From: Nocardioides terrae
Lineage (GTDB): Bacteria > Actinomycetota > Actinomycetes > Propionibacteriales > Nocardioidaceae
NCBI RefSeq assembly: GCF_900112345.1
Contig: NZ_FOLB01000001.1
Span: 124,001-188,000 of the forward strand
Direction: 5' to 3'
DNA length: 64,000 nt
Positions 37,026 through 46,081 of the stretch are shown here, piece after piece. A program made the position numbers and the translations under genes. The notes under the pieces were generated by a model. It was not told the origin of the DNA. It searched no databases and worked only from the letters and a program-made list of their open reading frames with translations. The first letter of the stretch is position 1, and each line of letters opens with the position of its first letter.

Positions 37026-38150
37026 TCAGACCGGGTCGACCTGGCGCAGCTTCGGCAGCAGGAAGGTCAGCCCGAGCGTGATGAGGAGGCCGGCGCCCAG
37101 CGTCCCCCACATCCACGGCCCGGAGTAGAGGCTGGCGAAGGACGAGCCGAACGCGATCAGCCCGGCCCACAGCCACATGATGAGGACGGCGCGCCGTTGG
37201 GAGTGGCCGATCTCGAGCAGCCGGTGGTGCAGGTGCTGCTTGTCCGGCGCGAACGGGGAGCGACCGGCCCTGGTCCGGCGTACGACGGCCATGACCAGGT
37301 CGGCGATCGGCACCAGCAGCAGGGTGAGCGGCAGCAGGATCGGGAGGAACGTCGGCAGCAGGCTCGAGGCCGTGCCGCGCACGCCCTGGCTGAGCTGGCC
37401 GGGCTGGAACTGTCCCGAGAGGCTCACCGCACTGGCCGACAGGACGAGCCCGAGGAGCATCGACCCGCTGTCGCCCATGAAGAGGCGGGCCGGGTTCCAG
37501 TTGTGCACCAGGAAGCCGACGCAGGCGCCGGCCAGCGCGACGCTGAGCAGCGCGGCGGTGGTGGCGCGATCGACCTGGTTGATGCGGGTGATGCCGTAGC
37601 AGAACGCGAAGAAGGCGAGGGCGCCGATCCCGACCACCCCGGCGGCGAGGCCGTCGAGGCCGTCGATGAAGTTCACCGCGTTGACGGTCGCGACGACCAT
37701 GATCCCGGTGAGCAGGGCGCCCTGGCTCGGGTCGAGCAGGAAGTAGGTGTTGCCGCCGGTCGGGATGAACCAGTACTGGATGCTGAACGCGATCAGGAAT
37801 CCGGTGGCGAGGACCTGGCCGCCGAACTTGGTCAGGGCGTCGAGCTCGAAGATGTCGTCGAGCACGCCGACCATGCAGATGATCGCCCCGGCGATGAGGA
37901 CGACGCCGGCGTCACGCAGCACGAAGGGCGAGGCGTCGGCGAGGAACGGCATCTGTCGGGCGACGAGGTAGGCGGCGCCGAGGCCGCCGAGCATGGCGAG
38001 CCCGCCCATGTAGGGGATCGGCTCGTCGTGCACGTCCCGGTCGCGCACCCGCGCCACGGCTCCGGTGCGCAGCGCGATCTCGCGCGCCACCACCGTCAGC
38101 AGGTAGGTGACGGCCGCCGCGACGAGGAAGAGCAGGAGGTAGGCGCGCAA
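37026..38150 (-). CDS. wecA: WecA-type undecaprenyl-phosphate GlcNAc-1-phosphate transferase
   Basis: 374 residues with about eleven helices. Active-site features of the MraY/WecA family: VLDDIFELD (DDxxD region), NFIDGLDGLAAG, FMGDSGSMLLG and the HLHHRLLEIGHS histidine loop. It starts lipid-linked glycan synthesis, in actinobacteria probably arabinogalactan-type or teichoic linker units, by moving GlcNAc-1-P to decaprenyl phosphate. Located between tsaC and the atp operon, as in mycobacteria. Confidence 0.93.
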   Translation of the reverse strand: MRAYLLLFLVAAAVTYLLTVVAREIALRTGAVARVRDRDVHDEPIPYMGGLAMLGGLGAAYLVARQMPFLADASPFVLRDAGVVLIAGAIICMVGVLDDIFELDALTKFGGQVLATGFLIAFSIQYWFIPTGGNTYFLLDPSQGALLTGIMVVATVNAVNFIDGLDGLAAGVVGIGALAFFAFCYGITRINQVDRATTAALLSVALAGACVGFLVHNWNPARLFMGDSGSMLLGLVLSASAVSLSGQFQPGQLSQGVRGTASSLLPTFLPILLPLTLLLVPIADLVMAVVRRTRAGRSPFAPDKQHLHHRLLEIGHSQRRAVLIMWLWAGLIAFGSSFASLYSGPWMWGTLGAGLLITLGLTFLLPKLRQVDPV

Positions 38151-38159
38151 CGCTCGTCC

Positions 38160-38819
38160 TCAGTCGCCCGGGGGAAGGCTGACGCCGAACGGCGCGAGCA
38201 CCTCGTCGAGGCGCTCCACACCGATCGCGCCGAGGCGCAGCAACCGCGGCGTCTCGCCGGTGGCGTCGACGATGGTCGAGGGGTCTGCGGCAGGGGTCGG
38301 GCCCGCGTCGACGACGACCGACACGGCGTGGCCGAGCATCGCCTCGGCGGTGGCCGCATCCGTCGCCGCGGGCAGGCCGGTCCGGTTGGCCGAGCTGACG
38401 GCCAGCGGGCCGGTGCGCTCGAGGACGGCGATCGCGACGGCGTGGTCGGGCACCCGCACCGCGACGGTCCCGCGGGTCTCGCCGAGGTCCCAGCGCAGCG
38501 AGGTCTGCTGGTGGCAGACGAGCGTGAGCGCACCCGGCCAGAACGCCTCGGTCAGCGCCCGGGCCCAGTCGGGCACCTTGACGGCGAGGGCGTCGAGCGT
38601 CGCCGCGGACGCGACGAGCACCGGGGGCGGCATCTCGCGACCGCGGCCCTTGGCCTCGAGGAGCGCCTTGACCGCCGCCGGGTCGAACGCGTCGGCGCCG
38701 ATGCCGTAGACCGTGTCGGTGGGCAGCACGACCAGCTCACCGCGGGTGATGGCGCGCGCCGCCGCGTCGACGGCGGCGTCCAGGTCCTGCTGGAAGACGG
38801 CGGGATAGCGCTCAGCCAT
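38160..38819 (-). CDS. tsaC: L-threonylcarbamoyladenylate synthase (Sua5/YrdC/TsaC)
   Basis: 219 residues from ATG 38819 (GTG 38825 would add two). Motifs: GELVVLPTDTVYGIGADAF near the N-terminus, K(x)RG(R) in EAKGRGREMPPPVLV, and SSANRTGLPA. It makes threonylcarbamoyl-AMP from Thr, bicarbonate and ATP for t6A37 in tRNAs reading ANN codons. Only the YrdC domain is present; the longer Sua5 C-terminal domain is absent. Directly downstream of prmC with a 33-base gap. Confidence 0.93.
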   Translation of the reverse strand: MAERYPAVFQQDLDAAVDAAARAITRGELVVLPTDTVYGIGADAFDPAAVKALLEAKGRGREMPPPVLVASAATLDALAVKVPDWARALTEAFWPGALTLVCHQQTSLRWDLGETRGTVAVRVPDHAVAIAVLERTGPLAVSSANRTGLPAATDAATAEAMLGHAVSVVVDAGPTPAADPSTIVDATGETPRLLRLGAIGVERLDEVLAPFGVSLPPGD

Positions 38820-38852
38820 CGGCACGGCTCGCTTCGCTGACGGTCATGGACC

Positions 38853-39731
38853 TCATCGTGCCAGCCTCGCGGTCGTGAAGCGGGCCCGGCCCGCCAGGTC
38901 GACATGGTCGCGTACGTCGGCCCAGCGGCCGGTCGCCGCGAAGACCGCCGGCGCCCCACCGCCGAGGCCGTCCGGGCCCTGCTCGTCGGCATGCTCCGCG
39001 CCGACCACTCCCCCGGGCCGCAGCAGGAGCGCGGCCCGTTCCTCGAGCACCCGCATCGCGTCGAGCCCGTCCTGCCCGGAGAACAGCGCCAGGTGCGGGT
39101 CGTGGTCGCGGGCCTCGGCCGCGACCGACTCCCACGCCTCGAGCGGGATGTAGGGCGGGTTGCACACGACGACGTCGACGCCGGCGGCCAGGTCGTCGAA
39201 GGCGGTGGCCATGTCGCCGTGCCGCAGGTCGACGCCCAGGCCCGCGAGGTTGCGGGTCGCCCAGGCGTGGGCGGCCTCGTCGAGCTCGACCGCGTGCACC
39301 AGGGCGCCCGGGACCTCGTCGACGATGCTCCGGGCGATCGCACCCGAGCCGGTGCACAGGTCGACCACGACCGGCTCACGGCCCTCCTCGCCGGCCACCC
39401 GGACGGCCTGCTCGATCGCCCAGCCGGCCAGCAGCTCGGTCTCCGGCCGAGGCACGAAGACCCCCGGGCCGACGCCGAGCTCGACGTGGCGGAAGTGGGC
39501 GACGCCGGTGAGGTGCTGGAGCGGCTCGCGGGCGGCGCGGCGGCCGACGAGCGCGAGGTAGGCGTCGGCCTGCTCGTCGGTGATGTGGTCGACGAGCACG
39601 AGTGCACCGCGGGAGACGCCGAGCACGTGGGCGAGCAGCTCCGCGGCGTCGTACTCGGGGCTGGCGACGCCGCCCTCGCGCAGCAGCACCGTTCCGGTGG
39701 CGAGCAGGCCGCGGCGGGTGACGTCGCTCAT
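38853..39731 (-). CDS. prmC: Peptide chain release factor N5-glutamine methyltransferase
   Basis: 292 residues. The N-terminal helical domain (about 1-80) binds the release factor; the methyltransferase part has [12 protein letters not shown] and the catalytic NPPYIP. It methylates the Gln of the GGQ motif of RF1/RF2. It follows prfA, its substrate's gene, with a 7-base gap. The C-terminus looks slightly atypical (EHADEQG after the SAM fold) but the fold is complete. Confidence 0.95.
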   Translation of the reverse strand: MSDVTRRGLLATGTVLLREGGVASPEYDAAELLAHVLGVSRGALVLVDHITDEQADAYLALVGRRAAREPLQHLTGVAHFRHVELGVGPGVFVPRPETELLAGWAIEQAVRVAGEEGREPVVVDLCTGSGAIARSIVDEVPGALVHAVELDEAAHAWATRNLAGLGVDLRHGDMATAFDDLAAGVDVVVCNPPYIPLEAWESVAAEARDHDPHLALFSGQDGLDAMRVLEERAALLLRPGGVVGAEHADEQGPDGLGGGAPAVFAATGRWADVRDHVDLAGRARFTTARLAR

Positions 39732-39738
39732 CGGGCCC

Positions 39739-40830
39739 TCAGGACTCGAGCGCGGCGAGCCGCGCGGCCAGGTCGGCGTCGACCGCCGACGCCAGCACCG
39801 GGCCGAGGTCGCCGTCGAGCACCTGGTCGAGGTTGTAGGCCTTGTAGCCGGTGCGGTGGTCGGAGATCCGGTTCTCCGGGAAGTTGTAGGTGCGGATCCG
39901 CTCCGAGCGGTCCACGGTGCGGACCTGGCTGCGCCGCGCGTCGCTGGCCTCGGCGTCGGCCGCCTCCTGGGCGGCCGCCAGCAGGCGGGCGCGCAGGATG
40001 CGCAGCGCCTGCTCCTTGTTCTGGAGCTGGCTCTTCTCGTTCTGGCAGCTGACAACGATGCCGGTCGGCAGGTGCGTGATGCGCACCGCCGAGTCGGTCG
40101 TGTTGACGCTCTGGCCGCCCGGGCCCGAGCTGCGGAAGACGTCGATGCGCAGGTCGTTCTCGTCGATCGTGACGTCGACCTGCTCCGCCTCCGGCATGAC
40201 GAGGACGCCCGCGGCGCTGGTGTGGACGCGGCCCTGGCTCTCGGTCACGGGGACGCGCTGGACGCGGTGCACCCCGCCCTCGAACTTGAGCAGCGCGTAC
40301 GGCGCTTGCCCCGGCTCGGACGTGCTCCCCCCTGACCGGGCCTTCACGGCGACCGTCACGGACTTGTAGCCACCGAGGTCGGACTCGGCGGCGTCGAGGA
40401 TCTCGGTCCTCCACCCGCGCTGCTCGGCGAAGCGGGTGTACATCCGCAGCAGGTCGCCGGCGAACAGCGCCGACTCCTCGCCGCCCTCGCCGGACTTCAC
40501 CTCGAGGATGACGTCCTTGTCGTCGGCGGCGTCGCGGGGGACCAGCAGGCGGCGCAGCCGCTCCTCGGCCTCCGCGAGCTGCTCGGCGAGCTGGTCGGCC
40601 TCCTCGGCGAAGCCTGGGTCTCCCCCGTCCTCGGTGGCGAGCGAGCGGGCGGCCTCGACGTCGTCGCCCAGCTGCCGCCAGTGCCGGTAGGCGCCGATCA
40701 CGGCGCTCAGCTCGGCGTACCGCTGGTTGAGCCTCTTGGCCAGGCGGGCGTCGGCGTGCGTCTCCGGCGCCGCGAGCCGGCCCTCGAGCTCCTGGTGCTC
40801 CTCGACGAGCCCTTCGACAGCCTCGAACAT
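39739..40830 (-). CDS. prfA: Peptide chain release factor 1
   Basis: 363 residues. The GGQ tripeptide is in [18 protein letters not shown], and the stop-codon reading tripeptide is PVT (RVPVTESQG), which marks RF1 (UAA/UAG) rather than RF2. Start ATG 40830 follows GGGGAGAGG; an upstream frame extension to 40851 lacks a site. A strong hairpin separates it from rpmE upstream. Confidence 0.96.
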   Translation of the reverse strand: MFEAVEGLVEEHQELEGRLAAPETHADARLAKRLNQRYAELSAVIGAYRHWRQLGDDVEAARSLATEDGGDPGFAEEADQLAEQLAEAEERLRRLLVPRDAADDKDVILEVKSGEGGEESALFAGDLLRMYTRFAEQRGWRTEILDAAESDLGGYKSVTVAVKARSGGSTSEPGQAPYALLKFEGGVHRVQRVPVTESQGRVHTSAAGVLVMPEAEQVDVTIDENDLRIDVFRSSGPGGQSVNTTDSAVRITHLPTGIVVSCQNEKSQLQNKEQALRILRARLLAAAQEAADAEASDARRSQVRTVDRSERIRTYNFPENRISDHRTGYKAYNLDQVLDGDLGPVLASAVDADLAARLAALES

Positions 40831-40872
40831 GCCTCTCCCCTGGTCAGTCACCGACGTTCAGCCCGGAAATGA

Positions 40873-40913
40873 CGAGCGCCGGCCACCCGCACGGATGCGG
40901 GGGCCGGCGCTCG
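40873..40913 (-). terminator. Strong hairpin between rpmE and prfA (CGAGCGCCGGCC / GGCCGGCGCTCG)
   Basis: Perfect 12-bp outer stem plus an inner 6-bp stem CCCGCA/TGCGGG with a 4-base loop, starting 7 bases after the rpmE stop. No strong U-run follows on the minus strand (GTCATTTCC). It should terminate or attenuate transcription from rpmE into prfA. Confidence 0.7.
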
Positions 40914-40920
40914 GAAGCAG

Positions 40921-41127
40921 CTACTTCTTGCCGTAGCGCGCCTCGAACCGGGCGACGCGGCCGCCGGTGTCGAGGATCTTCTGCTTGCCGGTGTAGAACG
41001 GGTGGCACTGCGAGCAGACGTCGGCGCGGATGATGCCGTCGGTCTTGGTCGAGCGCGTGGTGAACGTCGCGCCGCAGGTGCAGGTGACCTCGGTCGCGAC
41101 GTAGGTCGGGTGGATGTCAGTCTTCAT
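40921..41127 (-). CDS. rpmE: 50S ribosomal protein L31 (zinc form)
   Basis: 68 residues, [10 protein letters not shown] start. The four zinc cysteines are present (CTCG ... CSQCHPF), so this is the Zn-binding C+ type, not the paralogue used in zinc starvation. Start ATG 41127 follows GAGGACATCC; an upstream frame adds five unlikely residues. Normally adjacent to rho in actinobacteria; here a 7-kb insert intervenes. Confidence 0.96.
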   Translation of the reverse strand: MKTDIHPTYVATEVTCTCGATFTTRSTKTDGIIRADVCSQCHPFYTGKQKILDTGGRVARFEARYGKK

Positions 41128-41241
41128 GGATGTCCTCATCACTAGAGGCCCGGGTCCTCACGCGACACGTGGGGTGAACCGGAGCCGGAACGGATCAATG
41201 CTAGACAACGCCGGCCTGCGCCGACGAATTCCCACCGCCGC

Positions 41242-42636
41242 TCAGACCACCAGGCCGAGCAGCAGGACGAACACCAGCCCGGAGACCGAGAGCACCGTCT
41301 CCATCAGCGACCACGTCTTGATCGTCTGGCCGACGCTCATGCCGAAGAACTCCTTGACGAGCCAGAAGCCGGCGTCGTTGACGTGCGAGAAGAACACCGA
41401 GCCCGCGCCCACGGCGAGCACGACGAGCGACGTCTCGGCGGTCGACTGTCCCGCGACCAGGCCGACCATGAGCGAGCTGGCGGTGATGGTCGCGACGGTC
41501 GCCGAGCCCGTCGCGAGCCGGATCAGGACCGCGAGGATCCACGCGAGGAGCAGGATCGAGATGTCGGCGTCCTTGGCCCAGTCGGCCAGCACGGTGCCGA
41601 TGCCGCTGTCGACGAGGACCTGCTTGAAGCCGCCGCCGGCGGCCACGATGAGCAGGATGCCCGCGATGGGCGGCAGCGAGGTCTCCAGCGTCTTGGAGAG
41701 CCGCGCCCGGTCGAACCCGGCGTTGCGGCCGAGCGTGAACAGCGCGACGAGCACGGCGATCAGCAGGGCGACCAGCGGGGTGCCGAGGACGTCCAGCACC
41801 TTCTGCAGGCCCTGCTCCGGGTCGTCGATGACGATGTCGGCCAGCGCCTTCGCGAGCATGAGGACGACGGGGAGCAGGACGCTCGCCAGGGTGATGCCGA
41901 AGCCCGGGCGACGCTCGTCGTCGGTCCGGTCGGTCGGGTCGAACGTCGCCGGCGCGACCACGTCGACCCAGGTGCCGGCGAGGCGGCCGAAGAGCGGGCC
42001 GGCGACGATGACGGTCGGGACCGCCACCAGGACGCCGAGCGCGAGGGTGACGCCGAGGTCGGCGTGGAGCGAGTCGATCGCGACGAGTGGGCCGGGGTGC
42101 GGCGGCACGAGTCCGTGCATGGCGGACAGGCCGGCCAGAGCGGGGATGCCGACAGTGACCACCGAGAGCTGGGAGCGCCGGGAGACCAGGTAGATGACCG
42201 GCATCAGCAGCACCAGGCCGATCTCGAAGAACATCGGCAGGCCGATGATCGCGCCGACGAGGGCCATCGCCCACGGCAGCACCCGCGGCGAGGCGTGCCC
42301 GACGATGGTGTCGACGATCTGGTCGGCGCCGCCGGAGTCGGCCAGCAGCTTGGCGAACATCGCGCCCAGGGCGATGAGGATGCCGACGCCGGCAGCGGTC
42401 GAGCCGAACCCGTTGCTGAAGCTCGTGATCACGTCGGCGACGTTCTGCCCGTCCACGATGCCGACGACGAGGCCGCCCAGGATCAGGGCGAGGAACGGGT
42501 GGACCTTGCCGAAGACGATCAGCACGACGATCAGCGCGATGCCGACGAGCGCGCCGACGACGAGTTGCCAGCCGGCCGCGACCGGCTCGACGAGGTCGGT
42601 GCCCGCGGCGGAGACCGCGAAGGGCAGAACGGACAT
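41242..42636 (-). CDS. gntP: Gluconate:H+ symporter, GntP family
   Basis: 464 residues with about twelve to fourteen helices. GntP signatures are visible: GLVPPHPGPLVAID, MFFEIGLVLLMPVIY and the C-terminal HVNDAGFWLVKEFFGMS. It imports gluconate for phosphorylation by GntK. AGAGGAG precedes the ATG, which overlaps the gntK stop by one base, so gntK-gntP form an operon facing the FadR-type regulator. Confidence 0.94.
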   Translation of the reverse strand: MSVLPFAVSAAGTDLVEPVAAGWQLVVGALVGIALIVVLIVFGKVHPFLALILGGLVVGIVDGQNVADVITSFSNGFGSTAAGVGILIALGAMFAKLLADSGGADQIVDTIVGHASPRVLPWAMALVGAIIGLPMFFEIGLVLLMPVIYLVSRRSQLSVVTVGIPALAGLSAMHGLVPPHPGPLVAIDSLHADLGVTLALGVLVAVPTVIVAGPLFGRLAGTWVDVVAPATFDPTDRTDDERRPGFGITLASVLLPVVLMLAKALADIVIDDPEQGLQKVLDVLGTPLVALLIAVLVALFTLGRNAGFDRARLSKTLETSLPPIAGILLIVAAGGGFKQVLVDSGIGTVLADWAKDADISILLLAWILAVLIRLATGSATVATITASSLMVGLVAGQSTAETSLVVLAVGAGSVFFSHVNDAGFWLVKEFFGMSVGQTIKTWSLMETVLSVSGLVFVLLLGLVV

Positions 42637-43175
42637 CAGGACTCCTCTGGGATGGGATGGGGTCGGGACGCGACCGCTCGGTCGACGTACTCCTGGACGA
42701 TCTCGTCGACCGACTGGTCGACGTCCACCACGACGCCACGCTCGTCGGCGGCCAGCGGCTCGAGGGTCGCGAACTGGGATGCGAGCAGCGACGGCGGCAT
42801 GAAGTGCCCGTGTCGCGCGGCCTGGCGAGCGGCGATGACCTCCTGGCTGCCACTGAGGTGGAGGAACTCCACGTCCGGGGCGTGCCGGCGCAGCTGGTCG
42901 CGGTAGATCCGCTTCAGCGCCGAGCAGGCGATCGCTCCGCCGGTCGACTCGTGCGCAGCGAGCCACTCCCCGATGGCCTCGAGCCAGGGGAAGCGGTCGT
43001 CGTCGTCGAGCGCGATGCCGGCCGCCATCTTGGCGACGTTGGCCTCGGGATGGAGGTCGTCGCCGTCGACGAAGTCGACGTCCAGTCGATCGGCCACGGC
43101 GCGGCCGACGGTGGACTTGCCCGATCCGGACACGCCCATCACGACGACCAGCGGGGTCGTGCGGGTCATCGGCAT
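42636..43175 (-). CDS. gntK: Gluconokinase
   Basis: 179 residues, family length. P-loop GVSGSGKSTVG (about 14-24), DGDDLHPEANVAKMAAG for gluconate binding, and CSALKRIYRDQLR are diagnostic. It makes 6-phosphogluconate. Start ATG 43175 has AAGGAG 6 bases upstream; ATG 43169 is in frame but less well placed. Confidence 0.95.
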   Translation of the reverse strand: MPMTRTTPLVVVMGVSGSGKSTVGRAVADRLDVDFVDGDDLHPEANVAKMAAGIALDDDDRFPWLEAIGEWLAAHESTGGAIACSALKRIYRDQLRRHAPDVEFLHLSGSQEVIAARQAARHGHFMPPSLLASQFATLEPLAADERGVVVDVDQSVDEIVQEYVDRAVASRPHPIPEES

Positions 43176-43218
43176 GGTCGGCTCCTTCGCGGACGCCCGG
43201 TACCCAACGGGCCGGGAC

Positions 43219-43234
43219 TGTGGTGGCCGCCACA
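43219..43234. promoter_or_regulatory. Palindrome TGTGGTGGCCGCCACA in the gntK-gntR spacer
   Basis: 14 of 16 positions pair. It lies 44-59 bases upstream of gntK and 90-105 from the regulator gene, next to a second palindrome. A candidate operator for the adjacent GntR/FadR-family protein or for another regulator. Confidence 0.4.
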
Positions 43235-43236
43235 GA

Positions 43237-43260
43237 CAATCATCAATAGTCAGATCATTG
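43237..43260. promoter_or_regulatory. Imperfect inverted repeat CAATCATC-N8-GATCATTG
   Basis: 7 of 8 arm bases match, in a locally AT-rich stretch between divergent gntK and its regulator. The AT-rich ATCAT core is like FadR/GntR-family operators. Confidence 0.45.
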
Positions 43261-43323
43261 CAAGAACCCAAGAGTTATTCGTCTGCCCTTTTCACCGGGC
43301 CTGTGGAGTGGGAGCATTCCGGC

Positions 43324-44049
43324 GTGACCGATCCAGCGCCGCAGCCCGAGCCCTCCGGCGAGCTCCACGGTTCCGTGCTGTCGGCCCTCGGCACGGCCGT
43401 CGTCTCGGGCGCCCTGGCGCCCGGGACCGTGCTCACGCTCGAGTGGGTGAGCACGGAGTACGCCGTCTCGCGCAGTGTCGCCCGTGAGGCGGTGCGCGTG
43501 CTCGAGTCCATGGGGCTGCTCGCCTCGCGCCGCAGGGTCGGGGTCACCGTGCTGCCCCGGTCGTCCTGGAACGTGTTCGATCCGCGCGTGATCCGCTGGC
43601 GGCTGGACAGCACCGACCGCGTCGATCAGCTGCTCTCGCTCTCGGAGCTGCGGCACGGGGTCGAGCCGGTCGCCGCCGCGCTCGCCGCGGCGCGTGCCAC
43701 GCCCGAGCAGAGCAGGGAGCTGACCATCGCGGTGGCCGACATGGAGGTGCACGGGAGGACGGGCGACCTCGGCCGCTACCTGGTGGCCGATCAGGCCTTC
43801 CACCGCACGCTGCTCGAGGCGAGCGGCAACGAGATGCTCGCCTCGCTGGGGAACGTCGTGGCGGAGGTGCTGGGCGGCCGCACCCACCACCGGATGATGC
43901 CCGCCCGGCCGAACCCGGAGGCGATCGAGCTCCACGACGCGGTCGCCCGCGCCGTACGCGCCCGCGATGCGGCTGCGGCGGAGCAGGCCATGCGGTCGAT
44001 CATCGACGAGGCCTCGGCCGCCATGTCGCAGCTGCACTCCTCCCCGTGA
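43324..44049 (+). CDS. GntR/FadR-family transcriptional regulator of gluconate genes
   Basis: 241 residues. N-terminal winged helix (about 10-85; GTVLTLEWVSTEYAVSRSVAREAVRVLES written in part) and C-terminal FCD ligand domain (about 90-230) with the metal-binding D-x3-H, H, H pattern (ADQAFHRTLLEASGN ... LHDAVARAV). Divergent from gntKP, so probably a gluconate- or 6-phosphogluconate-responsive repressor. GTG 43324 is the start that fits the domain; no good ribosome site is seen. Confidence 0.88.
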   Translation: MTDPAPQPEPSGELHGSVLSALGTAVVSGALAPGTVLTLEWVSTEYAVSRSVAREAVRVLESMGLLASRRRVGVTVLPRSSWNVFDPRVIRWRLDSTDRVDQLLSLSELRHGVEPVAAALAAARATPEQSRELTIAVADMEVHGRTGDLGRYLVADQAFHRTLLEASGNEMLASLGNVVAEVLGGRTHHRMMPARPNPEAIELHDAVARAVRARDAAAAEQAMRSIIDEASAAMSQLHSSP

Positions 44050-44053
44050 CGGC

Positions 44054-44086
44054 CTGACCCGGCCGACCGGGGACCGGGCGGGTCAG
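44054..44086. terminator. Bidirectional hairpin CTGACCCG / CGGGTCAG
   Basis: Perfect 8-base arms between the convergent GntR-type gene (stop 44049) and the NarL-type regulator gene, whose stop codon (44083-44085) lies in the right arm. Confidence 0.5.
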
Positions 44087-44772
44087 CCGGGGCCGGTGCC
44101 GTCCGTGCCGTCGTCGGCCGGCCGACCCGGGACGACCAGGCCGGTCTCGTAGGCGAAGATGACCGCCTGGACCCGGCTGGCCAGGCCCAGCTTCGCCAGG
44201 AGCCGCCTGACGTGCCCCTTGACGGTGCTCTCCTCGAGGAAGAGCCGAGTCGCGATGCGGGCGTTGCTGTGGCCCGCGGCGATCTCGAGCAGGACGTCGC
44301 GCTCGCGCGGGGTGAGCTCGGCGAGCCGGGGGTCGCCGGCGCGGGACGGCGTCCCGGCGACGAACCGGCCCAGCAGCCGCCGGGTGACCTCCGGCGCGAT
44401 GAGGGCGTCACCGCGGGCCACCGCCTGGACCGCCTCGATGATCCGCTCGGGCGCCGAGTCCTTGACCAGGAACCCGACGGCGCCGCCGCGGAGCGCCTCG
44501 ACGACGTACTCGTCGAGGTCGAAGGTGGTGACCACGATGACCTCGACGTCGGGGAGGTCGGCCAGCCGGCGGGTCGCCTCGAGCCCGTCCATCCGCGGCA
44601 TCCGGACGTCCATCAGGACGATGTCGGGGCGGTAGCGCTGCGCCTGGGCCACCGCGTCCAGACCGTCCACCGCCTCGCCGACCACCTCGATGTCCGGCGC
44701 GCTCTGCAGGATCAGCCGCAGGCCCTGCCGGGAGATGGCCTGGTCGTCAGCGATGAGGACCCGGACGGTCAT
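44083..44772 (-). CDS. NarL/LuxR-family response regulator
   Basis: 229 residues. Receiver domain with ADDQ, phospho-Asp in IVLMDVRMPRMDG (about residue 53), T in VVTTFD and K in FLVKDSAP; LuxR-type helix-turn-helix near 160-215 (LTPRERDVLLEIAAGHSNARIA, partly quoted, ESTVKGHVRRLLAKLG). Start overlaps the kinase stop by 4 bases. Likely target is the divergent MMPL exporter. Confidence 0.92.
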   Translation of the reverse strand: MTVRVLIADDQAISRQGLRLILQSAPDIEVVGEAVDGLDAVAQAQRYRPDIVLMDVRMPRMDGLEATRRLADLPDVEVIVVTTFDLDEYVVEALRGGAVGFLVKDSAPERIIEAVQAVARGDALIAPEVTRRLLGRFVAGTPSRAGDPRLAELTPRERDVLLEIAAGHSNARIATRLFLEESTVKGHVRRLLAKLGLASRVQAVIFAYETGLVVPGRPADDGTDGTGPG

Positions 44773-45926
44773 CGCGGCTGCTCGGTCGGGAGGGCCGCGG
44801 CGACCGACCACCCGCCGCCGGGACGCGGGCCGGCGACGAGCTCGCCTCCGACGAGCGCGAGCCGGGCACGCATGCCCTCGATCCCCCGGCCGGGGACGGC
44901 CGCTCCCCCGCGGCCGTCGTCGTCGACGGTGATCTCCAGGACCTCCGCCCGGTAGCCGAGGGTCACGCTGACGGAGCGGGCCCCGGCGTGGCGCACGACG
45001 TTGGTGAGGGACTCCTGGAGCACGCGGTAGGCGCACAGCTCGACCGTGTCGGACAGGTCGCGGCGGTCGCCGTCGACGCTCAGCTCGACGGTGATCCCGG
45101 CCAGCCGGGTGTTCTCGACCAGCCGCTCCACGTCGGCCAGCCGCGGCAGGGGGCTCAGGCTCGCGGGCTCGGCGGACTCGCTCAGTACGCCGACCGCGCG
45201 TCGGGTCTGCCCGAGGGCATCGTGGGCGAGGTCGTGGATGTGGCGCAGGGCGTCGCTCGCGTCGCGGTCGTCGGTCGACCGGCTCGCTCCACCCGCCAGC
45301 AGCGAGATCGCGCTGAGGTGGTGGCCGGTGATGTCGTGGACGTCGCGGGCGATCCGGAGCCGCTCCTCGGCGACGGCGCGCGCGACGTCACGGTCGCGCA
45401 GCTCCTCGACACGCAGGGCGAGCTCCTGCGCGTCTCGTGCCCGCGCCCGCTCCGACCGCAGCCGCTCGCCGGCCAGCGCCGGCAGGATGCCGACGGCGAA
45501 GCCGCCGATCGCGGCGACCGACCACCGGTCCTGGTCGGCGTTCGCGACGGTGAAGGTGCCGAGCACAACGCCGCAGATCACGCCGAGCGTCCCCGTCAGG
45601 CGTACGTCGGCCCGGCTGGCCGTGACGCCGATGAGTGCGAGCGCGACCACGAGCGCCGCGGCCATCGGGTAGCCGGCCGCAGCGCCGGCGAGGGTGAGCA
45701 CCAGTGCCGAGACCGCGGCGAAACGCGGTGCCGTGCGGATCAGCACGGTCGGCAGGCAGGCGACGAAGAGGGCGAGCACCCACGGGGCGTCGACGTCTCG
45801 CGGGGTCTCCGGAACCTGGGCGTTGACGAACAGCGTGAGAACCACGCAGGCGACGGCGACGCCCAGTCCCCGCGCGAGGTCGCCGGTCGCCGGCCGGAGC
45901 ACGGCGGGCGGCCGGAGGGCTGACAT
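44769..45926 (-). CDS. NarL-system sensor histidine kinase (HisKA_3)
   Basis: 385 residues. About five N-terminal membrane helices (16-160) with almost no outside domain suggest it senses the membrane itself, as in LiaS/DesK-type kinases. Phospho-acceptor in ERLRIARDVHDITGHHLSA, then the ATPase part (ESLTNVVRHA, DDDGRGG, GIEGMRARL). Leaderless start: TAGGCT ends 6 bases before ATG 45926. Neighbouring MMPL gene suggests an envelope-stress or export response. Confidence 0.9.
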   Translation of the reverse strand: MSALRPPAVLRPATGDLARGLGVAVACVVLTLFVNAQVPETPRDVDAPWVLALFVACLPTVLIRTAPRFAAVSALVLTLAGAAAGYPMAAALVVALALIGVTASRADVRLTGTLGVICGVVLGTFTVANADQDRWSVAAIGGFAVGILPALAGERLRSERARARDAQELALRVEELRDRDVARAVAEERLRIARDVHDITGHHLSAISLLAGGASRSTDDRDASDALRHIHDLAHDALGQTRRAVGVLSESAEPASLSPLPRLADVERLVENTRLAGITVELSVDGDRRDLSDTVELCAYRVLQESLTNVVRHAGARSVSVTLGYRAEVLEITVDDDGRGGAAVPGRGIEGMRARLALVGGELVAGPRPGGGWSVAAALPTEQPR

Positions 45927-45932
45927 GCCTCG

Positions 45933-45938
45933 AGCCTA
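45933..45938 (-). promoter_or_regulatory. -10 hexamer TAGGCT for the sensor kinase gene (leaderless)
   Basis: TAGGCT on the minus strand is separated by exactly 6 bases from ATG 45926. Confidence 0.5.
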
Positions 45939-46024
45939 GGTGGCCGAGCGGCGGCGCACCTGCTCCGAAAGGAGCACATCGATCGCGCCCTGGGGCGCTC
46001 GTGCGGTGCGGTCGGTCCGGGCGA

Positions 46025-46038
46025 CCGTTGACAAACGG
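46025..46038. promoter_or_regulatory. Palindrome CCGTTGACAAACGG overlapping a TTGACA box before the MMPL gene
   Basis: Perfect 5-base arms CCGTT/AACGG; the centre contains TTGACA (46028-46033), a consensus -35. No good -10 is seen 17 bases later, so the site may instead be an operator. It lies 44-57 bases before ATG 46082. Confidence 0.45.
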
Positions 46039-46081
46039 CCGCGAACGACGCGTGCCGCTCCCAACCCGTGAGGACCTACCC

